A DNA stretch of 44,192 nt from Nocardiopsis listeri NBRC 13360 (GTDB lineage: Bacteria; Actinomycetota; Actinomycetes; Streptosporangiales; Streptosporangiaceae). The notes beneath the pieces were generated by a model that saw only the letters and a list, made by a program, of their open reading frames with translations, did not search any database and was not told where the DNA came from. The translations under genes were made by a program, and so were the position numbers. Location of the stretch: the NCBI RefSeq assembly GCF_001570765.1, contig NZ_BCSH01000054.1, forward strand, positions 1-44,192, given 5' to 3'. Positions 7,750-15,222 of the stretch are shown here, piece by piece (positions within the stretch are counted from its first letter, which is position 1; the number at the start of each line of letters is the position of its first letter).

Positions 7750-9366
7750 GTGGCGGCAGACCGTTCCGGTACCGCGGGCGCCTCCTCCAAGGGGGCGCCC
7801 GCGGGCCGCAAAAGCCCGGGAGGCCCACAGGCGGGTGGCTCCCTCGGCGGCCAGATCACGAAGATCCTCCTGTTGGGACTCTTCACCGCCCTCGGCGTGT
7901 GGGCGGTCCTGCCCCTGTACCTCGCGGGTCTGTGGTGGGGAATCGGTCTGGTCGTGGCCGTGGTGGCCTTCGTCTACTGGGTCTACTTCTCCAAGCGCAC
8001 CGTCCCGGCCAAGTACCTCGTGCCGGGCGTGCTCTTCCTGATGGCCTTCCAGATCTTCCCGGTGCTCTACACGATGAGCACCTCGCTCACCAACATGAGC
8101 GATGGTCACCGGGGATCCAAGGACCAGGCGATCGCGTCCATCGAGGCGTTCTCGGTGACCCGCGACGCCGACTCCCGCGAGTTCGTCCTCACCGTGGCCG
8201 CCAACGGCGACCCCGAGACCGGTGAACTGGTCTTCCTCCTCAGCGACGGCGAGGGTGGAACCTACGCCGGCACCGAGGAGGGGCTGACCGACCTGGTCGG
8301 CGCCCAGGTCGACGACTCGGGCAAGATCACCGACACCATCGGTTACACCGTCCTGACGCCCGCCCAGGTGAACTCGCGCAGCGACGAGCTGCAGGAGTTC
8401 GCCGTCCCCACCGACAAGGGCGCGGGCATCCGTTCCAGCGGTCTGTCCAGTGCCTTCGAGGGCAACGCCGTTCGCGTCTACGACGAGTCCTGCGACTGCA
8501 TCGAGGACACCGAGACCGGCGTCGTCTACCACGCGGACGACGAGCGCGGCGCGTTCTACGACGAGGACGGTCAGCGCCTTCCCCAGGGGTGGCAGGTCGG
8601 GGTGGGACTGGACAACTTCCTCCGGTTCCTGTTCGACCCGACCTTCGCGTCCTCCTTCTTCGGCACCCTGGTGTGGAACATCGTGTTCGCCGTAACGGTC
8701 ACCTTCCTGGTGTTCGTGGTCGGCCTGGCGGTGGCCCTGACCCTGCACGTGCCCAAGATGCGCGGCAAGGTGGTCTACCGAATCCTGGTCGTGTTGCCCT
8801 ACGCCATGAGTTCGCTGGCCATGTACCTGCTGTGGCGGGACATGTTCAACGCCGACTTCGGCCTGTTCAACCGCATGCTCGGGTTGCAGGTGGACTGGTT
8901 GGGCGACGTGTGGGCGGCACGGTTCGCGGTGATCCTGGCCAACGTGTGGCTGGGTTATCCGTACATGTTCCTGGTCGCCACCGGAGCGTTGCAGGCCATC
9001 CCCCGGGAGCTGGGCCAGGCGGCGCAGCTGGACGGGGCGGGGCCCTGGCAGGCCTTCAGACACGTCACCCTGCCGCTGCTGATGGTCGCGATGACACCGA
9101 TCCTCATCTCCACGTTCGCGTTCAACTTCAACAACTTCAACGCGGTGTGGCTGATCACCAGGGGTGGGCCGTTCGGTTCGGAGGGCACCACCGCGGGTGG
9201 CGCCACCGACCTGCTCATCACCTACACGTACAGACTGGCCTTCAGTGAGGCCACCGCGCAGTACGGCTACGCGGCGGCGTTGTCGGTGATGATCTTCCTG
9301 ATCGTCTCGGTGATGTCCGTGGTCACCCTGAGTCGGACCAAGGCCCTGCAGGAGGTGGAGCGATGA
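7750..9366 (+). CDS. malF: Maltose/maltodextrin ABC permease MalF
   Basis: A 538-residue membrane permease subunit. A polar, Gly/Ser/Pro-rich cytoplasmic N-terminus of about 35 residues leads into three hydrophobic segments (about 36-60, 63-80, 88-108). A large extracytoplasmic segment follows from about 110 to 297, and then the permease core. The permease EAA-type loop, EL(G)QAAQLDGAGPWQAF, lies at about 420-435 and is the contact for the ATPase. The large outer loop recalls the P2 loop of E. coli MalF, which touches the binding protein; here it is acidic and contains a CDC pair near 248-250. It begins with GTG two bases after the malE stop and its end overlaps malG by four bases, indicating translational coupling. 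Confidence 0.88.
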   Translation: MAADRSGTAGASSKGAPAGRKSPGGPQAGGSLGGQITKILLLGLFTALGVWAVLPLYLAGLWWGIGLVVAVVAFVYWVYFSKRTVPAKYLVPGVLFLMAFQIFPVLYTMSTSLTNMSDGHRGSKDQAIASIEAFSVTRDADSREFVLTVAANGDPETGELVFLLSDGEGGTYAGTEEGLTDLVGAQVDDSGKITDTIGYTVLTPAQVNSRSDELQEFAVPTDKGAGIRSSGLSSAFEGNAVRVYDESCDCIEDTETGVVYHADDERGAFYDEDGQRLPQGWQVGVGLDNFLRFLFDPTFASSFFGTLVWNIVFAVTVTFLVFVVGLAVALTLHVPKMRGKVVYRILVVLPYAMSSLAMYLLWRDMFNADFGLFNRMLGLQVDWLGDVWAARFAVILANVWLGYPYMFLVATGALQAIPRELGQAAQLDGAGPWQAFRHVTLPLLMVAMTPILISTFAFNFNNFNAVWLITRGGPFGSEGTTAGGATDLLITYTYRLAFSEATAQYGYAAALSVMIFLIVSVMSVVTLSRTKALQEVER

Positions 9367-10265
9367 GCGTCTCCGAAGTCGCCGCCCGGCCCGTCTACCG
9401 ACGCAGCCCGAGCACCCGGCTCACCCTGTGGGCCGGTCGGCTGGGTTGGCGTCACGCCGTCATGTGGGTGATCGCGGCGTTCGCGATCTTCCCCGTGCTG
9501 TTCGTGGTCTCGGCCGCGATCAACCCACTCGGTACCCTGAGCAGTTCCCAGTTGTGGCCGACGGGCGCCAGCCTGTCCAATGCCATGGAGCTGTTCCGCA
9601 ACACCCCGTTCACCACCTGGTACGCGAACTCGCTGTTCTTCGCGCTCACCAACGCGGCGGTCACCGTGCTGCTGTCGGCGCTGGCGGCCTACGCCTTCAG
9701 CCGGATGCGGTTCAAGGGCCGTCGGGTGGGGCTGATCGGGCTTTTGGTCATCCAGATGTTCCCGCAGTTCCTGGCGATCGTGGCGATCTACCTGATGTTC
9801 TCCAACATCGGCGAGCTCTACCCGGCGATCGGCTTCGACACCCGTTGGGGCCTGATGCTGGTGTACCTGGGCGGTGCGCTCAGCATCAACACGTGGTTGA
9901 TGAAGGGTTTCTTCGACACCGTGCCCAAGGAGCTGGACGAGTCCGCCCAGATGGACGGGGCCACGCACGCGCAGGTGTTCTTCCGGATCATGCTGCCGTT
10001 GGTCACCCCGGTACTGGCGATCGTGGCGCTGCTGGTGTTCATCAACACCATCAACGAGTTCCTGTTGGCCAGCGTGTTCCTGCGGGACACCGACTCCCAG
10101 ACCCTGGGCCTGGGTCTGTACCAACTGGTGGACTCCCAGCGCAACGCCAACTTCGGCATGTTCGCGGTGGGCGCCATCATGCTGTCCCTGCCCACCCTGG
10201 CGGTGTTCTGGTTCCTCCAGCGCTACATCAGTGAAGGCCTGACCTCCGGAGCGGTCAAGGGTTAG
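9363..10265 (+). CDS. malG: Maltose/maltodextrin ABC permease MalG
   Basis: A 300-residue inner-membrane permease subunit, partner of MalF. Six hydrophobic segments are visible, and the EAA-type loop ELDESAQMDGATHAQVF is at about 190-206. The C-terminus, EGLTSGAVKG, is characteristic of MalG proteins. ATG overlaps the malF stop as ATGA. No ATP-binding subunit follows. In Streptomyces and relatives a shared ATPase (MsiK) encoded elsewhere drives several sugar importers, and the same is likely here. Transcription ends at the strong hairpin at 10291-10330. Confidence 0.9.
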   Translation: MSVSEVAARPVYRRSPSTRLTLWAGRLGWRHAVMWVIAAFAIFPVLFVVSAAINPLGTLSSSQLWPTGASLSNAMELFRNTPFTTWYANSLFFALTNAAVTVLLSALAAYAFSRMRFKGRRVGLIGLLVIQMFPQFLAIVAIYLMFSNIGELYPAIGFDTRWGLMLVYLGGALSINTWLMKGFFDTVPKELDESAQMDGATHAQVFFRIMLPLVTPVLAIVALLVFINTINEFLLASVFLRDTDSQTLGLGLYQLVDSQRNANFGMFAVGAIMLSLPTLAVFWFLQRYISEGLTSGAVKG

Positions 10266-10290
10266 CGAGTACGAACGACGCCTCGTTCAT

Positions 10291-10330
10291 CGACGAAGGG
10301 CGGTGGGGACCTCCCCACCGCCCTTCGTCG
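10291..10330. terminator. Bidirectional terminator between malG and lepA
   Basis: A perfect 19-bp inverted repeat (10291-10309 with 10312-10330) separated by two bases, placed between the convergent malG and lepA genes. There is no marked T run on either side. The length and position make it a shared terminator. Confidence 0.8.
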
Positions 10331-10361
10331 TCGCCCACCGGCCGGAGCCGGCGACGGACCA

Positions 10362-12200
10362 CTACTTCTTCTTCTTGTCCTCGGACGCGGACTCCGTGGA
10401 CAGCGCGGTGATGAAGGCCTCCTGGGGCACCTCGACCCGGCCGACCATCTTCATCCGCTTCTTGCCCTCCTTCTGCTTCTCCAGCAGCTTGCGCTTACGA
10501 CTGATGTCGCCGCCGTAGCACTTGGAGAGCACGTCCTTGCGGATCGCGCGGATGTTCTCGCGGGCGATGATCCGGGCGCCGATGGCCGCCTGGACCGGGA
10601 CCTCGAACTGCTGCCTGGGGATGAGTTCGCGCAGCTTCTTGGTCATCTCCACGCCGTAGGCGTAGGACTTCTCCTTGTGCACGATCGCGGAGAAGGCGTC
10701 CACGGGCTCACCCTGCAGGAGGATATCGACCTTGACCAGGTCGGCCGCCTGCTCGCCGATGGGCTCGTAGTCCAGTGAGGCGTACCCCTTGGTGCGGGAC
10801 TTGAGCGCGTCGAAGAAGTCGAAGACGATCTCGGCCATGGGCAGGATGTAGCGCATCTCCACCCGGTCCTCGGAGAGGTAGTCCATGCCCTGGAGCTCAC
10901 CGCGGCGCTCCTGGCACAGCTCCATGATCTGACCGATGTGGTCGGCGGGGGTGAGCAGGGTGGCCTTGACCATGGGCTCGTGGATCGAGTCGATCTTGCC
11001 CTCGGGGAACTCGCTGGGGTTGGTCACCACGTGCTCGGTGCCGTCCTCCATCTCCACCCGGTAGATGACGTTGGGGGCGGTGGAGATCAGGTCCAGGTTG
11101 AACTCGCGCTCCAGGCGGGCACGGGTGATCTCCAGGTGGAGCAGGCCCAGGAAACCACAGCGGAAACCGAAGCCGAGGGCGGCGGAGGTCTCCGGTTCGA
11201 AGTTCAGGGCCGCGTCGTTGAGCTGGAGCTTCTCCAAGGCGTCGCGCAGCACCGGGTAGTCGGTGCCGTCGATCGGGTAGAGCCCGGAGAACACCATGGG
11301 CTTGGGTTCCTGGTAGCCGGCGAGCATCTCCGTGGCCGGCCGGTTCAGTGCGGTGATCGTGTCACCGACCTTGGACTGGCGCACGTCCTTCACACCGGTG
11401 ATGATGTAGCCGACCTCGCCCACCCCGAGGCCCCCGGACTTTTGGGGCTCGGGCGCGCTGACGCCGATCTCCAGGATCTCGTGGGAGGCCTTGGTGGACA
11501 TCATCTGGATGCGCTCGCGCGGGCTGAGCTTTCCGTCCACGACCCGCACGTAGGTGACGACTCCGCGGTAGGTGTCGTACACCGAGTCGAAGATCATCGC
11601 GCGGGCGGGGGCGTCCGCGTCACCGACCGGGGCCGGGATCTGGTTGACGATCTCGTTGAGGAGCTCCTCGACGCCCTCACCGGTCTTGGCGCTGACCTTG
11701 AGCACGTCGGAGGGTTCGCAGCCGATGATTCCGGCGATCTCCTCGGCGTACTTCTCCGGCTGGGCCGCGGGAAGGTCGATCTTGTTGAGCACCGGGATGA
11801 TGTGCAGGTCGTTCTCGAGCGCCATGTACAGGTTGGCGAGCGTCTGCGCCTCGATGCCCTGCGCGGCGTCGACCAGCAGGATCGCGCCCTCACAGGCGGC
11901 CAGTGAACGCGACACCTCGTAGGTGAAGTCGACGTGGCCGGGGGTGTCGATCAGGTCGAGCGTGTAGGTCTTGTCGTCCAGGGCGGTGAACGGGATTCGT
12001 ACCGCCTGGGACTTGATGGTGATGCCGCGCTCGCGCTCGATGTCCATGCGGTCCAGGTACTGGGCGCGCATCTGGCGGTCCTCGACGACCCCGGTGATCT
12101 GGAGCATCCGGTCGGCCAGCGTCGACTTGCCATGGTCGATGTGCGCGATGATGCAGAAGTTGCGAATCAGCGCGGGATCGGTCCAGTTCGGCTGTGCCAC
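10362..12200 (-). CDS. lepA: Elongation factor 4 (LepA)
   Basis: A 612-residue translational GTPase that acts on stalled ribosomes by back-translocation. The N-terminal GTPase has G1 [10 protein letters not shown]3 DTPGH and G4 NKID; the EF-G-like domains and the LepA-specific C-terminal domain follow, ending in a lysine-rich tail. Length matches the family. The start is GTG 12200 ([20 protein letters not shown]) with GGAG upstream. It is convergent with malG and divergent from the next gene. In related genomes it pairs with hemW and rpsT; here rpsT is still close, while hemW lies beyond the maltose cluster. Confidence 0.96.
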   Translation of the reverse strand: MAQPNWTDPALIRNFCIIAHIDHGKSTLADRMLQITGVVEDRQMRAQYLDRMDIERERGITIKSQAVRIPFTALDDKTYTLDLIDTPGHVDFTYEVSRSLAACEGAILLVDAAQGIEAQTLANLYMALENDLHIIPVLNKIDLPAAQPEKYAEEIAGIIGCEPSDVLKVSAKTGEGVEELLNEIVNQIPAPVGDADAPARAMIFDSVYDTYRGVVTYVRVVDGKLSPRERIQMMSTKASHEILEIGVSAPEPQKSGGLGVGEVGYIITGVKDVRQSKVGDTITALNRPATEMLAGYQEPKPMVFSGLYPIDGTDYPVLRDALEKLQLNDAALNFEPETSAALGFGFRCGFLGLLHLEITRARLEREFNLDLISTAPNVIYRVEMEDGTEHVVTNPSEFPEGKIDSIHEPMVKATLLTPADHIGQIMELCQERRGELQGMDYLSEDRVEMRYILPMAEIVFDFFDALKSRTKGYASLDYEPIGEQAADLVKVDILLQGEPVDAFSAIVHKEKSYAYGVEMTKKLRELIPRQQFEVPVQAAIGARIIARENIRAIRKDVLSKCYGGDISRKRKLLEKQKEGKKRMKMVGRVEVPQEAFITALSTESASEDKKKK

Positions 12201-12304
12201 CGTGCTCCGTTCAACGGGTTTGGTTCAGGGTCGTGTGCGCCTGTGGGGGCGGTTGCCCGCCTCGGCCGTGGGCACACGGCGTCCTCCATCCTCCCATGAC
12301 GCGG

Positions 12305-12339
12305 GTACCGCCCTCACCGGGTGTCTCCCGAGGCGGTAC
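12305..12339 (+). promoter_or_regulatory. Inverted repeat upstream of the unknown gene
   Basis: GTACCGCC (12305-12312) and GGCGGTAC (12332-12339) form an 8-bp inverted repeat in the lepA-divergent gap, shortly before CAGTAT at 12342-12347, a possible -10. It could be an operator or a leader hairpin; nothing else supports it. Confidence 0.3.
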
Positions 12340-12432
12340 GGCAGTATGGGCGCGAGGCGCGGGTGTCGATGTCCAGATTATGCGAACCGACGCCGGGAAC
12401 GGACCCGGTGGGTGAGAGCGGGTGGCGTAGGG

Positions 12433-13413
12433 GTGAAGTGGTTTCTGACACGGCTGCTGGCCGGGGTCGCGGCGGTCCTGGTCCTGATGGTCGCGGCGGG
12501 CGCGCTGTTGAGCTTCCAGTTCTCGGGCACGCCGAGCGACGGGGCCCTCTCCCAGGAGACGGACGCGGCCTGGGTGGGTTCGTGGGAGGACACCGGCGCC
12601 CTGGCCGAGCTGTTGGACACCGGCGCGGTGAACACCCTGTACGTGTACGCGGGCGACGTGGCCGCCGACGGAACCGTGGAGCGGGTGCCCGACACCGGGG
12701 ATCTGCTCTCGTGGCTGAGCTCCACCTACCCGCAGGTGCGTCCGTTGGCGTGGTTGCGGCACGTGGAGTCCGGGTCGTCGTTGCTGCGGGACCGTTTCCC
12801 CACCGAGGCCCGTGAGGCGCTCGCGCCGGCGGTCGCCGAGGTGGCGGCGGAAGGTTTCGCCGGACTGCACATGGAGGTCCGGCCGGTGACGGTGAACGAC
12901 CCGTCGATCCCCACTCTGATGGCGATGGTGCGGGAGGAGCTGGGTGAGGAACCGGTGCTGTCGGTGCAGGCCCACCACGTGGAGCTGATCCCCGGTGGTC
13001 GCGTGGCGTCGTTCGTCGCCGACGGCGAGGAGAAGTACTGGTCCAAGGGGTATCTGGACCAGGTGACCGAACACGCCGACGAGGTCGTACTGCCGGGGGT
13101 GGACGCGAACATGCCGACCGAGGGGATGTACGGCGGGTTCATGGTGCGGCAGGTGACCGAGTCCGTGGCGGCGCTGGGTGCGCGCGAGGACCTGACCCTG
13201 CGTTTCGGGGTGCCCGCCTACAGCGGCGAGGAGTGGGGGCCCGACCATGGGAACGAGAACGCGCTGACCGCGATCGCCGCGATCAGGTTGGGGCTTTCCA
13301 GGACGGAGCCGCCCGAGGAACTCACCACGGGTGTGGCGCTCTACCTGGCCGACGAGGCCGAGGAGGCCGACCTGGACGCCTATCGCACGGGGTGGCTGGG
13401 ACCGATACCGTGA
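12433..13413 (+). CDS. Membrane-anchored or secreted protein of unknown function
   Basis: A 326-residue protein that I cannot assign to a named family. GTG 12433 starts a signal-anchor-like helix (about residues 4-29, [20 protein letters not shown]). The rest is predicted to lie outside the membrane. Alternating strand-helix segments ([70 protein letters not shown]) look like a TIM-barrel-type fold as in some glycoside hydrolase-like or DUF proteins. The conserved-looking acidic positions HMEVRP and PGVDAN could be an active site, but that is a guess. It sits alone between lepA (divergent, 232 bp gap) and rpsT. The hairpin at 12305-12339 lies in its upstream region. Confidence 0.7.
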   Translation: MKWFLTRLLAGVAAVLVLMVAAGALLSFQFSGTPSDGALSQETDAAWVGSWEDTGALAELLDTGAVNTLYVYAGDVAADGTVERVPDTGDLLSWLSSTYPQVRPLAWLRHVESGSSLLRDRFPTEAREALAPAVAEVAAEGFAGLHMEVRPVTVNDPSIPTLMAMVREELGEEPVLSVQAHHVELIPGGRVASFVADGEEKYWSKGYLDQVTEHADEVVLPGVDANMPTEGMYGGFMVRQVTESVAALGAREDLTLRFGVPAYSGEEWGPDHGNENALTAIAAIRLGLSRTEPPEELTTGVALYLADEAEEADLDAYRTGWLGPIP

Positions 13414-13494
13414 GCAGTGTTCTTCGGGGCCTCCGCTAGCGCTTCGGCCCGTGTTCGGGCAACCCCTGGGTCCCGAGTGGTCCAACGGATACGG

Positions 13495-13523
13495 CATAAT
13501 GGGGAGTCCGTGTCTCGGACCTC
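13495..13523 (+). promoter_or_regulatory. Likely rpsT promoter -10 and start-proximal hairpin
   Basis: CATAAT at 13495-13500 is a good -10 hexamer with no clear -35. A small imperfect hairpin (about 13503-13523) would lie at the very 5' end of the transcript. The leader to rpsT is then about 155 bases, long enough for translational autoregulation, which is known for S20 in E. coli. Inference only. Confidence 0.4.
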
Positions 13524-13663
13524 CACGTTCGAATTCGAGCCCTTCTGGTCTCACACACACCCTGCGTCGGCGCCCACGCGAGCCACTCATGGAACGGCTG
13601 CCCATGAGACGAGCCGCCGGATCGATCGGCGCGCAGATCAAAGTTACTGGAGCACGTTTTCGC

Positions 13664-13933
13664 ATGGCGAACATCAAGTCGCAGAAGAAGCGCAACCGGC
13701 AGAACGAGAAGGCTCGTCTCCGCAACCAGGCGGTGCGCTCTTCGCTGAAGACCTCCATCCGGAAGTTCCGCGAGGCCGCCGAGGCCGGGGACGTCGAGAA
13801 GGCCACCATCCTGCAGCGTGACGCCGCCCGTACCCTGGACAAGGCCACGAGCAAGGGCGTCATCCACAAGAACCAGGCCGCGAACCGCAAGAGCGCGATC
13901 GCCAAGCGTCTGGACGCTCTCCGGTCCGCCTAG
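13664..13933 (+). CDS. rpsT: 30S ribosomal protein S20
   Basis: An 89-residue, strongly basic protein that binds 16S rRNA early in small-subunit assembly. The N-terminus [21 protein letters not shown] and the long helical, Lys/Ala-rich body ending [13 protein letters not shown] are diagnostic. ATG 13664 has GGAG about twelve bases upstream. The reading frame is open further upstream but without S20 similarity. A hairpin with a short T run follows 26 bases after the stop, so it is a single-gene unit. Confidence 0.97.
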   Translation: MANIKSQKKRNRQNEKARLRNQAVRSSLKTSIRKFREAAEAGDVEKATILQRDAARTLDKATSKGVIHKNQAANRKSAIAKRLDALRSA

Positions 13934-13959
13934 TGGCCGGGTAGCACACGCGACCTTCA

Positions 13960-13993
13960 GGGCCTGGTCTCCTCCGAGGAGACCGGGCCCTTT
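13960..13993 (+). terminator. rpsT terminator
   Basis: A 14-bp stem (13960-13973 with 13977-13990, one G-T pair), 3-base loop, then TTT. It lies between rpsT and the comEA promoter. Confidence 0.8.
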
Positions 13994-14030
13994 CGCGTCC
14001 CCAAGCTCGTCCGGGTGGGTCACCCGTGAG

Positions 14031-14039
14031 TTATCCACA
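14031..14039 (+). other. Perfect DnaA-box sequence
   Basis: TTATCCACA, identical to the bacterial DnaA-box consensus, about 50 bp before the comEA start and overlapping the region where its -35 would be. It is a single copy, so it is not an origin. It may be chance, or a DnaA-responsive site at the DNA-uptake operon. Confidence 0.45.
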
Positions 14040-14077
14040 GGATGGAATCACCCGGTGACAGCCGGTCATGGCGGCCC

Positions 14078-14090
14078 TAGCGTTGAATCC
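14078..14090 (+). promoter_or_regulatory. Leaderless -10 element of comEA
   Basis: TAGCGT followed by seven bases and ATG 14091. There is no Shine-Dalgarno sequence before this ATG, which supports leaderless transcription and this choice of start. Confidence 0.5.
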
Positions 14091-15215
14091 ATGACCGCTT
14101 CGCGCCGGTCACGGCGCCGCCCTCCCATCTCGACCCCCGAGGAACGACTCCGCGCACTCGGCCTGGACTCCTCCCCCTCCGCCAGGCGTCTGCGCGCCCG
14201 TATCCCGCGTCCACCCGCCGCTCCCGCGGCCGATCCCGTGCCCCGACCGGGCACCGACATCCCGAGCGCGCCCTACGCCGTACGTGACGTCCGCACCTCC
14301 TATCGGCCCGCCGGGCGGGACTGGCCCGAGCGCGCCCCGGAGGACGTGCTCACCGTCCCCGCCCCCGTTCCAGGGCCCGGAACGGAGCGGCCCGAGCCCG
14401 CTCCTTCCACGAAGGGGCCCGACACCGATTCCGGCCCGTGGCGGGACCCCGGCCGCCGTGGACGTTCGGCGCCGGACAGGCCCACCGGAACACCCCGCCC
14501 GCCCTCCGGGTACACGGAGTTGGTCCCGGACGAACCCGTGGCGGCCCTGGATCGGATCACCCGGGGCTGGGCCACCGAGACCGCCTTGTCACGTCGCTCC
14601 CTGGCCGTGCTGGTGGTCTTGGGTCTGCTGGCGGTGGGGGTCGCGTTCCTGATGCTGCGTGAACGCCCCGAGGAGGTCGTCGCACCAGAGCTGGTCACCC
14701 AGGCGGCCTCCGGCGACGCCCCATCACCCGTCTCCGGTACTCCCCCACCGGGCGACGCCGTCCCGGGCTCCCCCGCCCCGGACGGCGAGGTGGTGGTGCA
14801 CGTGGGCGGCGAGGTGAACGAACCGGGCCTGTACACGATGCCCGCGGGTTCCCGCGTGGCCGACGCCGTGGAGGAGGCGGGAGGCGCGCTGCCCGACGCC
14901 GATCTGGACCTGCTCAACCTCGCCAGGACGCTGACCGACGGCGAACGCGTCCTCGTGGGGGTTCCGCAGGAGGAGATACCGGGTGACGGTGGCGCGGCGG
15001 CGAGCGGTGGGGAGGGAGCGACGGTGAACATCAACACCGCCGACGAGGAGGAGTTTCGCTCCCTCCCGGGAATCGGGGAGAAGAAGGCGCGCCAGATCAT
15101 CGACCACCGGGAGGCCATCGGTGGTTCCTTCGCCACCGTCGAGGACCTGCTCGGGGTGGACGGGATCGCGGAGAAGACCCTGGAGAACCTGCGGCCGCAC
15201 GTGACGGTGGGGTGA
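14091..15215 (+). CDS. comEA: ComEA-like DNA-binding protein
   Basis: A 374-residue protein of the ComEA family, which binds incoming DNA at the cell surface. A basic, proline-rich cytoplasmic segment (about residues 1-165, beginning MTASRRSRRRPP) is followed by one membrane helix (LAVLVVLGLLAVGVAFLML). Next come a Pro/Gly linker, an SLBB-type domain (VVVHVGGEVNEPGLYTM to GERVLVGVP) and a C-terminal helix-hairpin-helix repeat with VNINTA and LPGIGEKKA, the DNA-binding part. The long cytoplasmic N-terminus is absent from Bacillus ComEA but occurs in actinobacterial homologues. It is followed seven bases later by comEC, forming a two-gene unit. Competence has rarely been shown in these bacteria, so the physiological role is open. 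Confidence 0.9.
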   Translation: MTASRRSRRRPPISTPEERLRALGLDSSPSARRLRARIPRPPAAPAADPVPRPGTDIPSAPYAVRDVRTSYRPAGRDWPERAPEDVLTVPAPVPGPGTERPEPAPSTKGPDTDSGPWRDPGRRGRSAPDRPTGTPRPPSGYTELVPDEPVAALDRITRGWATETALSRRSLAVLVVLGLLAVGVAFLMLRERPEEVVAPELVTQAASGDAPSPVSGTPPPGDAVPGSPAPDGEVVVHVGGEVNEPGLYTMPAGSRVADAVEEAGGALPDADLDLLNLARTLTDGERVLVGVPQEEIPGDGGAAASGGEGATVNINTADEEEFRSLPGIGEKKARQIIDHREAIGGSFATVEDLLGVDGIAEKTLENLRPHVTVG

Positions 15216-15222
15216 GACGGCC

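Noticed and set aside
14031..14039. Replication origin at the DnaA box
   Set aside because: Only one box, no AT-rich unwinding element and no dnaA/dnaN genes nearby.
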